This document shows, in pieces, positions 50,738 to 61,720 of a stretch of 64,000 nucleotides of DNA. Numbering within the stretch: position 1 is the stretch's first letter; each line of letters begins with the position of its first letter. A model generated the notes under the pieces. It was given only the letters and a program-made list of their open reading frames with translations. It made no database searches and was not told where the DNA came from. A program made the position numbers and the translations under genes. Source of the DNA: Bartonella sp. HY038 (GTDB taxonomy: Bacteria; Pseudomonadota; Alphaproteobacteria; Rhizobiales; Rhizobiaceae); NCBI RefSeq assembly GCF_014117425.1, contig NZ_CP059725.1, positions 1,798,001-1,862,000 of the forward strand, written 5' to 3'.

Positions 50738-51842
50738 TGTCAAGCCTTTCAAATGGCATTGATGTGCAAAAAAATATGCAAATAGGTAAAACCTTATACT
50801 TGTTGCAACTGCCAAGTGGTCAAAAGCTTGTGCATCAAATATCTGGCTTTCTAAAAGCAATATTGGAGATAGGAGTTTTGCTACAAAACAAATCTCAGGC
50901 AAATTTTTCACAAATTTTAAATTTGTCGCCAAAATTTAGCCGTATTGAATTAAGTAAGGCGATGTTGAAAATAAGAAAGGCTTAATACTAATTTTATTAT
51001 TGCTTATAAAAAATCGAATGAAATAAGTTCGCTCGTTCAACACCCTTTCAACATTAATATGAATTTCAACGTTTAAAAATAAATATTTATCAATGGAGTT
51101 TTATTAGAGAATTGAGAAAATTTAGCAGTATAGGAATGAGAAAGAACCGATTATCGAAAATTAAGCAAGATCGATTGATAGAGCATTAAAAATCGGGAGG
51201 TATGCTATCTATGGATATGGAACCGTACCAGTCACATTGTTCTGGCCTTTTATTTTATTGTCATACAAAATCATATCGAATGTAATTGGAAAAACTCACC
51301 CTTTTTTCCAACCATGAATATTTTTCCAACATATAATTATCAGCGGCTTCTCATCCCAACTAGTTGAAATGAAATATGCGGAAATATCGTGCTTTCTATC
51401 ATGCACTATGGTAAAAAAGTTACATATGCACCTCAATCTGTTTTGATTTTTGCAGCATCTTCATATAAGCGCAAAATTTTCGTTCCTCGCTCAAGCTCTC
51501 CTATTGTCATATCAATCATTAAACCAATAATACTCGAATGATCGGCACTATAAGCAAGATTAAAGGGTGATATAATAGCTTATATTATTAAAAGGAAAAT
51601 ATCGAAATAGCTTAACTGCTAGGCTTTAAATGCAAAATTTAATAAATTTACTTTGCATCCCACTATCCTATCCTCATTCCCACCTACTTTTGAAATCTTT
51701 CCTGTTTAATACTAACATAAAAAAAAAAGACTAAGCGGATCATCGCGTCAACAATACATCTACCAACTCTAATAGTTTGAATTGGCCATTTCGCGCCTCA
51801 CCCAGCATTATCATTCAGCGTAAAAAAATTTTGTTGCTTAAC
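50738..51842. other. 1.1-kb gene-poor region
   Basis: No intact gene is seen. Several short minus-strand frames look like coding remnants, the clearest at 51433-51579. The composition is AT-rich. It looks like a decayed gene or genes between two leftward units; no RNA structure was recognised. Confidence 0.45.
51433..51579 (-). pseudogene. Possible gene remnant
   Basis: An open minus-strand stretch of 48 codons without an upstream start except an internal ATG at 51519. It encodes a helical segment (MIDMTIGELERGTKILRLYE, then DAAKIKTD) with coding-like composition. Probably the 3' end of a lost gene. Confidence 0.3.
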
Positions 51843-52154
51843 TTAATGGAAGCTAATACGATTTCCCGATATTTCGATGACTTCACTACCATTAAGTGCA
51901 TATCGATCACCATTAGCAAGGGTAATAAAGCACCCCTTTAAGCAAAAAGAAATTTGCTTTTGTGGATCAACCGAATAATCACGGCGGGTTGCACCTTCCG
52001 CAACAATAATAATTGCGGCTTTATCACCGCTATTTTGAATTGTTGCTGCTGCCGCACCGAAAGAAAAAATGGACACAACAATAAAATTTATAGCAAGCGC
52101 AAAGGAAAATGATTTGAGCACTTTATTGTTTTTAACTTCTAATTTATGTGTCAT
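51843..52154 (-). CDS. Small exported protein coupled to the MscS-type gene
   Basis: The 103-residue product has an N-terminal signal segment (about residues 15-37: hydrophobic core, then an AAA cleavage site) and a mature beta-rich domain of 65 residues with two Cys (SFCLKGCFI) likely forming a disulphide in the periplasm. Its start overlaps the stop of the channel gene by 4 bases, so both are co-translated. Function unknown. Confidence 0.7.
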   Translation of the reverse strand: MTHKLEVKNNKVLKSFSFALAINFIVVSIFSFGAAAATIQNSGDKAAIIIVAEGATRRDYSVDPQKQISFCLKGCFITLANGDRYALNGSEVIEISGNRISFH

Positions 52155-54709
52155 TTTTCAACTTTCTGCTTTGGCAGCTTAGAGTTTTCGGGTGTGGAAT
52201 TGTCTTTTAGAAGCTCATGATTATCTTTATGTTCACCTTCATCCGCCTCAGATACAGCAACATCGTTATATTGCGGGAAATTACGTTGCTCCCAAGCCTG
52301 AACCGCTTTCGACCAATCCGCATAAAATGCATTAAACACCCCCATACGAATAGTATTTTTAATTGCAGTGGTTGACGTAATATCAGGCACGTAAACATAA
52401 AGGGTAAAAACAAGCCCTAAATCATCAAAAGACACAAATTCCACTGATGGCTCAGGCTTTCGCATGATTGCTTCAACAGAATTGGCAATAGCTAATAGTT
52501 TTTCAGGCACTTCTTCTGGCTTAAAAGCGAGCGGAATCGTAAAGGTTAAATCAATACGGCCAATTTTATTTCGCAAAGTCCAATTACCGACATTGCCATT
52601 AATAAGAGTGGAATTTGGAACAATAATGGTGTTTCGCTGTCCAGTTTCAATTTCAGTCGCACGAACATTAATGCGGCGCACAGTACCCTGCACAGTTCCT
52701 GCCTCTACATAATCCCCCACCTTAAATGGTCGCTCGGCAAGCAGAATCAAACCAGATACAAAGTTTTGGACAATATTTTGCAAGCCAAAGCCAATACCAA
52801 GTGATAGACCGCCCGCAATCAGTGCAAGGCTGGAAAGATTAAGCCCTGCGGCGGACATACCTATCATACCCGCAAGCGCAACAGCCCCATAACCAGCAAT
52901 CGTTTTAACTGAATTTCGAATACCTGCATCAACATGGCCACGAGCCAAAATTACATTATCAAAGCAACGAATAAACCAACGGAAAAGAGCGTAAAAACCG
53001 ACAAAAAAGCCGATCCCAATGGCAATACCAGTTATAGAAACATAAACATTTCCAATTTGGAAACCGGTCAATATTTGGTTTAGGGTGCCAAAAATTTCAT
53101 CACCGGACAACCCAAATTGCATCAAAATAGGCGGCAAACACAAAATTAAGACCAAAACAGCCGTTAACACACCGGCCAACAAACCAAGCTGATCGAGAGT
53201 AGCTGGGCCAGCCTTAAAATACTTGCCTATGGTTTGGCCTACTCGCGTTTGTGCGAATGCCCCTTCGCCAGTTAGTGTGCGACTAACACTTAAACCCAAA
53301 TATATCAAAATTAAAAAGGCAAAACCAACAACAATTTGTTGGATAATAAAACGCCCCATCCCTACATATCCAAAGATTGCACATAAAATGGGAGTCACAC
53401 CACCAATAATTATAAGATAACGTATGAAACGTGGGAATGGAACAAAACTGCATGCTGGCTCTTTTTTTCCAGGCTTAACAAAGGCAATCAAAACGATTAA
53501 GATACCAATAACAACAATACCAAAAAAGTCCTTGGCGATTGACAAAGACAAAGCAGCCGAAACAACTTGATAAGCATCATCAAAAAACCAATTAATGCCA
53601 AACACTAATGCAATCGTACAAAGAATAATATTTAACTTACGCGCAGCTATTGGTGTAATATCCACCAAAGCTAAATCTTTAGCACTTGGACGAAACAATG
53701 CGCGTGCGATTGAAGCTATCAAAACAACGAGGAAGCAAAGGCGGTCAAAAGCATCGAACATCACCTCAATATCAGTTGGAAACTTGTAGTTATAAGTAAA
53801 AATATAGGCAAAAGTTTCAAAGAAAAATATTTCTGCAATGGTAGCTGTTAAACAGGTTAAAAGTGCAATTAAAACAAGCCTTAAATAACTAATACCACTT
53901 TCATCATCATAAACCGTTTTCTTCACCCTATGCGACAAATGACGACCAATAAATACAATCGAAGCGCCTACAAAACATGCGCCAAGTAAAGCAAGTCCCA
54001 AATATAATAATCTATTATTTACGACCCAATGAGCATAATTCGATAGAATTTGGGAAACGGCATATCCACTGTCTTTGCGCGCAGTATTCACTTGCGTAAA
54101 AAAAGCTTCATTAAAAACAACCCGCCGCGTTAACGAGCTGCTAAAAAGCTCACGCCGTTTTTCAACTATACTAATTGTCAGCTGATTTGCCGATATATAG
54201 GTTGCCTCAAGATCAGTTACCTGCTTATTAATTTGCGATTTTTGATCCAGCATTCGCTTGCGATCATCAACTTTTTCTTTTGGCTCTTCACCGCTAGCTG
54301 GTGCCGCCCCAAGCTGATCCAACTTCAAATTAACATCAATTAAGGGTTGGCGCAAAAGTAAAGCTTGTTGCACTGTATCAGTAGCCAGACTTTGTAATTT
54401 AGCCCTTATATCAATCAAGGCAGCATCGTCATTTTGCTTATCTTGAAAATTGTTTTTCAACTGGGTTAAATTATCTTGCAATCCTTGTAGTGTTACCTGT
54501 TGGTTTTTCAAGAGATCATCAACATTGATAATATCAGTAACAGGTACGACAGTCGAGGCATCCGCGTTTTGTACCCCAGAGCCAGATATATTGCTAGTTT
54601 GAGCATAAGCCGCAAAAGCACCTAAAGCACCAATAAGCGAGATACAGGCAATCAAACCGCAAAAAATTTTGAAGGCACATTGCAATAGTCTTTTAAGATA
54701 AATCAACAC
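52151..54709 (-). CDS. Large MscS-type mechanosensitive channel (DUF3772-like N terminus)
   Basis: The 852-residue protein has a signal peptide (1-35), a periplasmic coiled-coil-rich region of about 180 residues as in MscK/DUF3772 proteins, about ten membrane segments, and the MscS pore and beta domain near residues 620-780 (GGLSLGIGFGLQNIVQNFVSG, then ERPFKVGDYVEAGTVQGTV). A hydrophilic tail follows. It should release solutes on hypo-osmotic shock. Transcribed together with the small exported protein behind it. Confidence 0.9.
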   Translation of the reverse strand: MLIYLKRLLQCAFKIFCGLIACISLIGALGAFAAYAQTSNISGSGVQNADASTVVPVTDIINVDDLLKNQQVTLQGLQDNLTQLKNNFQDKQNDDAALIDIRAKLQSLATDTVQQALLLRQPLIDVNLKLDQLGAAPASGEEPKEKVDDRKRMLDQKSQINKQVTDLEATYISANQLTISIVEKRRELFSSSLTRRVVFNEAFFTQVNTARKDSGYAVSQILSNYAHWVVNNRLLYLGLALLGACFVGASIVFIGRHLSHRVKKTVYDDESGISYLRLVLIALLTCLTATIAEIFFFETFAYIFTYNYKFPTDIEVMFDAFDRLCFLVVLIASIARALFRPSAKDLALVDITPIAARKLNIILCTIALVFGINWFFDDAYQVVSAALSLSIAKDFFGIVVIGILIVLIAFVKPGKKEPACSFVPFPRFIRYLIIIGGVTPILCAIFGYVGMGRFIIQQIVVGFAFLILIYLGLSVSRTLTGEGAFAQTRVGQTIGKYFKAGPATLDQLGLLAGVLTAVLVLILCLPPILMQFGLSGDEIFGTLNQILTGFQIGNVYVSITGIAIGIGFFVGFYALFRWFIRCFDNVILARGHVDAGIRNSVKTIAGYGAVALAGMIGMSAAGLNLSSLALIAGGLSLGIGFGLQNIVQNFVSGLILLAERPFKVGDYVEAGTVQGTVRRINVRATEIETGQRNTIIVPNSTLINGNVGNWTLRNKIGRIDLTFTIPLAFKPEEVPEKLLAIANSVEAIMRKPEPSVEFVSFDDLGLVFTLYVYVPDITSTTAIKNTIRMGVFNAFYADWSKAVQAWEQRNFPQYNDVAVSEADEGEHKDNHELLKDNSTPENSKLPKQKVEK

Positions 54710-55218
54710 GTTTAAACCGCAAAATCAGGTTAGAATTACTAGGATTAAGAACTAAGATTTTAAATAGATTAAATCTATCGGATTGTAAGCCCTTCAATAT
54801 AAAGGAGCGCAAAATTTTTAAAAGCTGAAAATTGAATATATATCATGAACAATTTGTTATTAGTTCAAACGATCTCAATATTTAGCAAAAAGAGTAAAGA
54901 CTTAATATCAATTAATGGGCCTTAAAAGCCAACCTACCAATATTTAAGAATGCCATTTTTAAAATCAAATTTTGGTCGCACATAATAACCATTGAAGATC
55001 AAGCCCAGCAATAAATTATCAGCTGAGATTTGAAATGATTGTTAGGTATCTTTTTCAATACCAAAATAAGACAGTTTTATCACATTTGTTGATATTATAG
55101 CTTTACAGTTGCGGTTTAAACTGCCACAAAAGTGCTATATTGAACAAACTTAAAAGAATATTGAAAGCTCTTACAAATTATTAAGATTACAAAAAATAAA
55201 GAGAACCTTTAATCGCCG
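54710..55218. other. Intergenic region between divergent genes
   Basis: About 510 AT-rich bases holding the promoters of the leftward channel gene and the rightward small membrane protein. No RNA gene or clear operator recognised. Confidence 0.5.
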
Positions 55219-55650
55219 ATGCTTTTAACCTTGCCGAAATTCCACAATATACGATATGGAATAACAACAATTCCTCTGTGGATTATTGGTGGTCTTTTTC
55301 TTTATATTTTTACTTTTATTAATTTACACGATGAGGCTATTCTGCCTAGCATAGCAATCAAATCCGCAGCAGACATTTCCAATATTGAAAAGAGATTACC
55401 CCGCCATAATGCATTAAGTTTTTTAAAGCAGCCTTTATTTACAGCAAAAACTTATAGCGTATCATTTAAATTCGATAATTTAGATAATGGAAAAAATATT
55501 AACTTAGTGCGTGTTAGCAGTTTGTTATTGACGTTTAACGTCCAAAGGTCGGCAGAAAAAAACAATAAAAATGGCTTTATTCAACATATCTTTACCGCCA
55601 CACAACGCGCACCTCCATCTTTTATAGACCCATATGATTTGGTTATCTGA
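55219..55650 (+). CDS. Hypothetical membrane-anchored protein
   Basis: A 143-residue frame with one membrane segment (about residues 17-36) and a hydrophilic, possibly periplasmic part. GAGA precedes the ATG at moderate distance. No motif recognised. It stands alone and AT-rich, so it may be a small lineage-specific gene or a chance frame. Confidence 0.4.
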   Translation: MLLTLPKFHNIRYGITTIPLWIIGGLFLYIFTFINLHDEAILPSIAIKSAADISNIEKRLPRHNALSFLKQPLFTAKTYSVSFKFDNLDNGKNINLVRVSSLLLTFNVQRSAEKNNKNGFIQHIFTATQRAPPSFIDPYDLVI

Positions 55651-55952
55651 GCCTAATGATAAAGTAATTTCCTTCGATGGCCATTAACCAGCTATCTTTG
55701 TGCTTTTAAATAATACATCGACAGCTATAAACTTTTACATATTTATCGAACCTAATTATCATTTAACAAACGAAAAGCTGCAAATGGTTTTTAATAACCC
55801 AATTGCGATCTTAGTTAAATAATGATTGTCGATATTTTGGTAATTATGCGAAGAATGCAACCTTGAAAATTGCATTTTATAGCTTTTTACGTTAGTTGTG
55901 GCACAAATTATTTTTTAGCTAATCTTTTCCTTTTACATTCTGGATAAAATTA
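55651..55952. other. Region upstream of secDF
   Basis: About 300 AT-rich bases with the presumed secDF promoter and leader. No convincing element seen. Confidence 0.45.
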
Positions 55953-58490
55953 ATGCGTACACCTCCTTGGCTTGTTTATCTCTACAGCTTTATTTTGCTG
56001 GTAGGCGTTGTCATTGCGCTCCCCAACATGTTTTCTGAAAAAACATGGGAAGAAAAATTCCCGTGGCTTCCTGATACCCGCGTAACACTCGGTCTGGACC
56101 TTAAGGGTGGTTCCTACTTAGTTCTACAAGTTGATGAAGCAGCAATGAAACGCGAGCGGCTTCGAAATCTGCTTGATAGTGCTCGTGAAAAACTTCGTGC
56201 CGAAAAAATCCCAGTTCAATCAACACGTATGCAAAACGGTGGCATTATTGCAATTGTTGATGATGCAACCCAAAGGCAGCGTGCTGTTACGGCATTAACA
56301 GAACTTATTAATCCTATTTCTACAGGTGCTTTCGGCGTTCCGGTGAATGATCTTGACATTACTGAAAATGGCAATCAAGTTCGCGTTGCGATTACTGATG
56401 AGGCAATGACCTATCATATCTCTAATGCAGTTGAACAAAGCCTTGAAATTGTACGCAAACGTGTTGATGAGGTTGGTGTTGCAGAACCTTCCATTCAACG
56501 GGTTGGGCCAAACCGCATTATGGTGCAATTACCCGGCTTGCAAGATCCAAGCCATTTGCGTAATTTGCTTGGTTCAACAGCTAAGATGACCTTTCACCTT
56601 GTTCGAACTGACGTTGATCGAAGCAATTTACCAGCTGGTGTCAGCATGTTACCTGATAAAGACGATCCCAATACTCTTTATCCTGTTGAAGACAAGGTTG
56701 CACTTGATGGCGCCGTATTAACTGATGCCCGTGCCGCGTTTGATCCCCAAACTGGCAAACCAATGATTTCATTTAAATTGAATTCTGAAGGTGCGAGTAA
56801 ATTTGGCGATATCACAAAAAATAATATTGGCCGCCCTTTTGCTATTGTCCTTGACGGCAAGGTATTGACCGCACCAACCATCCAATCAGCTATTCTTGGC
56901 GGTAGCGGCGTTATCACAGGTAGATTTACCAGTGCTGAAACCTCAACAACGTCAGCGTTACTGCGTGCAGGTGCACTACCAGCCCCACTTACGGTTGAAG
57001 AAGAACGTACTGTCGGGCCAGACCTTGGTGCTGATGCAATTAAGATGGGTATTTATACCGGTGTAGGTGGATTTATCCTTGTAGCGATCTTTATTATTTT
57101 ACTTTATGGCTATTGGGGTCTTATCGCCAATATTGCCCTTGCGCTTCACACGGTATTGACCTTCTCTGCTTTGAGTCTGCTTGGCGCGACGCTGACACTT
57201 CCCGGTATCGCTGGTATCATTCTTGGTATCGGTATCGCGGTTGACGCTAATATTTTGATCAATGAACGTATTAGAGAAGAAAGCCGAAAAGGTGTTGGCG
57301 CGTTAGCAGCCCTTGATCGCGGCTTCAAACATGCTTTCCATACCATTGTTGATGCCAATATCACCTCAATTTTCGCAATGGTACTTTTAGCGTGGCAGGG
57401 TTCAGGACCGGTTCGCGGTTTTGCAATTACCATGATTTTAGGTATCGTTATTTCTATGTTTACCGATGTCACCATTGTGCGCATCATGATGAGTGCTGTT
57501 GTTCGCCGCTTCAAAATCAAGAATTTACGGATTACCCCTTTCTTGAGCTTTATTCCGCAGCATACCAATTTTCACTTCATGAATGCTCGGTTTTGGGGCA
57601 TCGGTATTTCTATTGTACTATCAATCGCCTCCATTTTCCTATTTTACAAACCGGGTCTTAATTATGGCATCGATTTTACCGGTGGTAGCCAAGTGGAAAT
57701 GCAGCGCAGCAGTGGAACAGTTGATTTGGTGCAATTACGCCCACGCCTTGAAGAATTGAATCTAGGCGAAGTAACATTGCAAATGGTCGGCACTGACAAT
57801 AATAGCGTGTTGATACGCCTCCAACAACAAGAAGGTGGCGCTGACATTCAAAATGCTGCCCTTGATAAAGTGAAACAGGCAACCATTGCTCTTTATCCTG
57901 ATGCCACTGACCAAGGTAGCGCGGTCGTTGGACCTAAAGTATCAGGTGAATTGGCAAAAAGCGGCTTGATAGCAGTGATCTGTGCGGCTCTTGCCATGAC
58001 CATTTATATTTGGTTCCGCTTTGAGTGGTTCTTTGCGGTTGGTGCCATTATTACTCTTGTTTTGGATACAACCAAAATGGTCGGTATTTTTGCACTTTTC
58101 CAATTTGACTTCAACCTTACAGCCATTGCCGCATTGCTTACCATTGTCGGCTATTCGATCAATGATAAGGTTGTGGTTTACGACCGTATGCGAGAAAATT
58201 TGCGACTTTATAAGAAAACCTCCTTGCGCGAAGTTATCGATATGTCAATCAACCAAGTATTGGTTCGTTGTATATTTACCTCGCTAACCACCATTCTTGC
58301 CATGTTGCCAATGGCAATATGGGGCGGCAGTGCGGTCCATAATTTTGCTGTACCAATGGTTATTGGTGTTGTTGTAGCAACCTCGTCATCCATGTTTATT
58401 GCCGCGCCAATTCTTCTTTTCTTGGGTAATTGGTGGGAAAGAAAAGGCCATAATACACGCGGTGAAGACGTCGCTGTTCCTGCAAAATAA
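55953..58490 (+). CDS. secDF: Fused protein-export membrane protein SecDF
   Basis: The 845-residue protein joins SecD and SecF, which use the proton gradient to pull exported proteins across the inner membrane with SecYEG. The SecD part (1-540) has LGLDLKGGSYLVLQVD at 46-61, the large periplasmic domain, and six membrane segments (LGIGIAVDANILINERIREE). The SecF part starts near 545, with DFTGGSQVEMQ near 573 and GYSINDKVVVYDRMREN near 735. The fusion is usual in Brucella- and Bartonella-type bacteria. Own terminator. Confidence 0.95.
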   Translation: MRTPPWLVYLYSFILLVGVVIALPNMFSEKTWEEKFPWLPDTRVTLGLDLKGGSYLVLQVDEAAMKRERLRNLLDSAREKLRAEKIPVQSTRMQNGGIIAIVDDATQRQRAVTALTELINPISTGAFGVPVNDLDITENGNQVRVAITDEAMTYHISNAVEQSLEIVRKRVDEVGVAEPSIQRVGPNRIMVQLPGLQDPSHLRNLLGSTAKMTFHLVRTDVDRSNLPAGVSMLPDKDDPNTLYPVEDKVALDGAVLTDARAAFDPQTGKPMISFKLNSEGASKFGDITKNNIGRPFAIVLDGKVLTAPTIQSAILGGSGVITGRFTSAETSTTSALLRAGALPAPLTVEEERTVGPDLGADAIKMGIYTGVGGFILVAIFIILLYGYWGLIANIALALHTVLTFSALSLLGATLTLPGIAGIILGIGIAVDANILINERIREESRKGVGALAALDRGFKHAFHTIVDANITSIFAMVLLAWQGSGPVRGFAITMILGIVISMFTDVTIVRIMMSAVVRRFKIKNLRITPFLSFIPQHTNFHFMNARFWGIGISIVLSIASIFLFYKPGLNYGIDFTGGSQVEMQRSSGTVDLVQLRPRLEELNLGEVTLQMVGTDNNSVLIRLQQQEGGADIQNAALDKVKQATIALYPDATDQGSAVVGPKVSGELAKSGLIAVICAALAMTIYIWFRFEWFFAVGAIITLVLDTTKMVGIFALFQFDFNLTAIAALLTIVGYSINDKVVVYDRMRENLRLYKKTSLREVIDMSINQVLVRCIFTSLTTILAMLPMAIWGGSAVHNFAVPMVIGVVVATSSSMFIAAPILLFLGNWWERKGHNTRGEDVAVPAK

Positions 58491-58494
58491 AAAC

Positions 58495-58530
58495 AAAGCC
58501 GGATGTGCATTCACATCCGGCTTTTTCTTT
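58495..58530 (+). terminator. Rho-independent terminator of secDF
   Basis: AAAGCCGGATGTG (58495-58507) pairs perfectly with CACATCCGGCTTT (58512-58524) over a 4-base loop, followed by a T-rich tail. It begins 4 bases behind the secDF stop. Confidence 0.92.
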
Positions 58531-58771
58531 AGGATTAGTTTTTTATTGCATCACTTTAATACGATACCATCAATGCCTATATTCAACTATGAAACATGCT
58601 TATATCGATTTAAAATTTTGTTTTAAAGGACGTTGACGAGTTACAAAATGGATTATCTGAAACCTTTACCCCATTTCATTTGTGTATAACAAAAAATACC
58701 TGTTTTTTAATGATTACCATCTCTTATAAAGATAGAACCGATCAAAATTAGCTGCTGGAAAAAAATGTAAG

Positions 58772-60544
58772 ATGGCTCATGCGACTCCCTTAATTACCAC
58801 GCTTGTTTCTGGTCTTTGTCTTGCATTTATTTTTGGTGCAATCGCCAATAGATTACGTATTTCCCCACTAGTTGGTTATTTGCTCGCCGGTGTTATCGCA
58901 GGCCCCCATACACCCGGTTTCCATGCTGATGTCGCTCTTGCCAATGAACTTGCTGAAATTGGCGTGATCCTTTTAATGTTTGGTGTCGGCCTACATTTTT
59001 CGATGAAAGATCTGTTATCAGTCAAAGCTATTGCACTTCCTGGTGCAATAGCCCAAATGGCGGTTGCCACCCTACTTGGAATGGGGCTTGGCTTTGTCAT
59101 GGGATGGAGCCTTGGCACCAGTATTGTTTTTGGACTTGCTCTATCAACTGCAAGTACCGTGGTTTTGTTACGCGCGATGCAGCAACGCCGATTAATCGAA
59201 ACCGAGCGCGGACGCATTGCTGTTGGATGGCTTATCGTTGAAGATTTAGCCATGGTGCTCGCCCTTGTTTTATTACCCGCCCTTGCCGGTATTCTTGGCG
59301 GTGAAGTTCAAACTAGCTCTGATCCATTGATTGCTTGGCTTAATCCTAATATTTGGGGCATTATCGGTCTTACCTTCGCCAAGGTTGGGCTATTCGTTCT
59401 TCTTATGATGGTTGTTGGTCGCCGAGTTATTCCATGGGCGCTTAAAATCAGCGCCCAAACTGGGTCGCGTGAATTGTTTAGACTAGCAGTGCTTGCAATA
59501 GCACTAGGTGTTGCTTTTGGTGCCGCTCAATTATTTGGTGTGTCTCTAGCTCTTGGTGCATTTTTCGCTGGAATGATCATGAGCGAATCTGAACTTAGTC
59601 ATCGCGCAGCGGAAGAAACTTTACCTTTGCGCGATGCGTTTGCCGTGTTGTTTTTTGTCTCTGTCGGCATGCTATTTGACCCATTAAAGCTGCTTGATGA
59701 TTTTATCCCACTTTTTGCAACTTTATTTATTATCATTATTGGTAAATCACTAGCAGCGTATTTTATTGTCCGCCTCTTTCGACGCCCAAATGGAACCGCG
59801 CTTACTATTTCAGCAAGTCTGGCGCAGATCGGTGAATTTTCATTCATCCTTGCAGCACTTGGAAAAAACTTAGGATTAATAAATGAAAATGTCCGCGATC
59901 TTATTTTAGGTGGCGCAATTATTTCCATTTTAGTTAATCCATTGATTTTTATCCTAGCAGAAAAAATAAAACATCGTCTTGATAAAACAACCAACAGCGA
60001 AGTTACCGAGATAGCAGAAAAAAAAGACATTGATGAGCCAATAAAAAGCGATAAAAGTGACCATTTGGTCCTTATCGGTTACGGTGATGTAGGGCAACGA
60101 GTTGCAAATGCTCTTCAAAATCAAAATAAGCAAGTCATTATCATTGAAGATGCAATTCGCTTAGCTGAAAAAGCTCGTAGCAATATGTTTGAAACTTTTA
60201 TCGGTAATGGTGTAGATAAAGAAGTGCTTGATTCTGCTAATATTGAAGCAGCTAGAGAACTTATCCTTGCTATGCATAATACGTTTGAAGCTGGGCAAAT
60301 TATTACCAATGCCCAATCACTCAATAAAAATTTATTTATTATTGCCCATGCATTATCTGATGCTGAAGCACAATATTTAAAAGATTTAGGAGCCAATATT
60401 GTTGTGACAGATGCCGAAGAAATTGCTAATGGGATTATTACGCATCTATTAAAAGATGGTGTAGATGATTCATCAATGGTTACAAACGTTTCCGATGATG
60501 AAAATAGGATATATGAAATGAATTTTGAAAGACCAAAGGCGTGA
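58772..60544 (+). CDS. CPA2 cation/proton antiporter with TrkA-N domain (YbaL/KefB-like)
   Basis: The 590-residue inner-membrane protein has a 12-segment Na+/H+-exchanger domain (residues 1-395; GVGLHFSMKDLL, ALSTASTVVLLRAM, FVSVGMLFDP). A cytoplasmic Rossmann domain from about residue 430 (LVLIGYGDVGQRVANALQ) should bind NAD(H) or a similar ligand and gate potassium or sodium efflux. It is coupled to the next gene by near-overlap of stop and start. Confidence 0.92.
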   Translation: MAHATPLITTLVSGLCLAFIFGAIANRLRISPLVGYLLAGVIAGPHTPGFHADVALANELAEIGVILLMFGVGLHFSMKDLLSVKAIALPGAIAQMAVATLLGMGLGFVMGWSLGTSIVFGLALSTASTVVLLRAMQQRRLIETERGRIAVGWLIVEDLAMVLALVLLPALAGILGGEVQTSSDPLIAWLNPNIWGIIGLTFAKVGLFVLLMMVVGRRVIPWALKISAQTGSRELFRLAVLAIALGVAFGAAQLFGVSLALGAFFAGMIMSESELSHRAAEETLPLRDAFAVLFFVSVGMLFDPLKLLDDFIPLFATLFIIIIGKSLAAYFIVRLFRRPNGTALTISASLAQIGEFSFILAALGKNLGLINENVRDLILGGAIISILVNPLIFILAEKIKHRLDKTTNSEVTEIAEKKDIDEPIKSDKSDHLVLIGYGDVGQRVANALQNQNKQVIIIEDAIRLAEKARSNMFETFIGNGVDKEVLDSANIEAARELILAMHNTFEAGQIITNAQSLNKNLFIIAHALSDAEAQYLKDLGANIVVTDAEEIANGIITHLLKDGVDDSSMVTNVSDDENRIYEMNFERPKA

Positions 60545-60546
60545 AG

Positions 60547-61533
60547 ATGAAGCAATTCAAAAAATATCTTTGGCCACTTCTAGGCATCATAGTAATGCTC
60601 GTTTCATTTCGCATTCTCTATGTCAAACTCAAAGGAATGGAATGGGCACAGGTTTTTGATCGGCTTGGCAGCCTAGATTTACATCATTGGTTGTTGGCTA
60701 TTTTCTTCGCAATTGCCTCTTATGCTGCACTTGCAGGTTATGATCGCATTGCTCTCAAACATCTTGGCAAAAAGAATATTTCTTGGCTTTTTATAACCAT
60801 TTGCTCTTTTACCACTTACGCTTTGTCTCATAATATAGGCGCATCAGTTTTTTCAGGCGCAGTTGTGCGTTATCGTGCTTATAGCAAAAAGGGCCTAAGC
60901 GGGCCGGAAATTGCCGTTCTTGTTGGATTTTGTTCCTTTACATTTGCACTTGGTACAATTGTCCTATCAGGCTTGGTGCTAGTTTTGCGCCCAGAGCTCA
61001 TTCAATTGTTTCATGTCGATATACCAAACTGGGTTGCGCTAACCATCGGCTTTGTTTTGCTTGGCCTTGTTGGGCTTTATATTCTAGGCAGCATCTTGCA
61101 ATTTAAGCCATTAAAAATTGGCAAAAAATTTCAATTGACCTATCCACGTTTTAACATTGTTGTACAACAACTTATTATTGGCCCACTTGAATTATTAGGT
61201 GCAGCGGGCATTATATATGCTGTATTGCCTGATGCAGGCAACCCAGGTTTTATCACGGTGCTTGGTGTATTTCTTGCCTCATTCTCGGTTACCTTATTAT
61301 CAACTGCACCTGCTGGTGGCTTAGGTGTACTTGAAACAATATTTATCGCAGGCATGCCCAATATGGTCGACTCTGATGTCATTGCCGCCCTCATCGTCTT
61401 TCGCTTGCTCTACCTTATCATACCGTTATTTTTATCGCTTATTTTTATTGCTGTTTTTGAGTTTAGCCAGTTGGGTAAGAAGCTTAATAATGGTAATGAA
61501 AATGCCACAAAAGATGTAAGCCCACCTAGCTAA
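60547..61533 (+). CDS. YbhN/UPF0104-type flippase-like membrane protein
   Basis: The 328-residue protein has about eight membrane segments and the pattern of the lysylphosphatidylglycerol-synthase transmembrane family: TTYALSHNIGASVFSGAVVRYR near residue 90, then LLSTAPAGGLGVLETIF near 250. Members without the catalytic domain, like this one, probably move lipids, but the substrate is unknown. The ATG at 60547 has AAAGG 7 bases upstream; GTG at 60541 is less likely. It starts 3 bases after the antiporter stop. Confidence 0.85.
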   Translation: MKQFKKYLWPLLGIIVMLVSFRILYVKLKGMEWAQVFDRLGSLDLHHWLLAIFFAIASYAALAGYDRIALKHLGKKNISWLFITICSFTTYALSHNIGASVFSGAVVRYRAYSKKGLSGPEIAVLVGFCSFTFALGTIVLSGLVLVLRPELIQLFHVDIPNWVALTIGFVLLGLVGLYILGSILQFKPLKIGKKFQLTYPRFNIVVQQLIIGPLELLGAAGIIYAVLPDAGNPGFITVLGVFLASFSVTLLSTAPAGGLGVLETIFIAGMPNMVDSDVIAALIVFRLLYLIIPLFLSLIFIAVFEFSQLGKKLNNGNENATKDVSPPS

Positions 61534-61720
61534 AATTCTTTAACCTGTTTTAAGTGCAGCGCAAGAAGATCGCGTGAGTACAACCATAAGTTTGATAAAA
61601 GACTATTTCATACGCAATTTAAAGTGTTGCTATAAATGTATAACAACACTTATAAAAAGCCAAAGAAATCTACCCTAATAATAAAGCTTTAGGGAACCTT
61701 TTAACATGTTATATCTGAGA

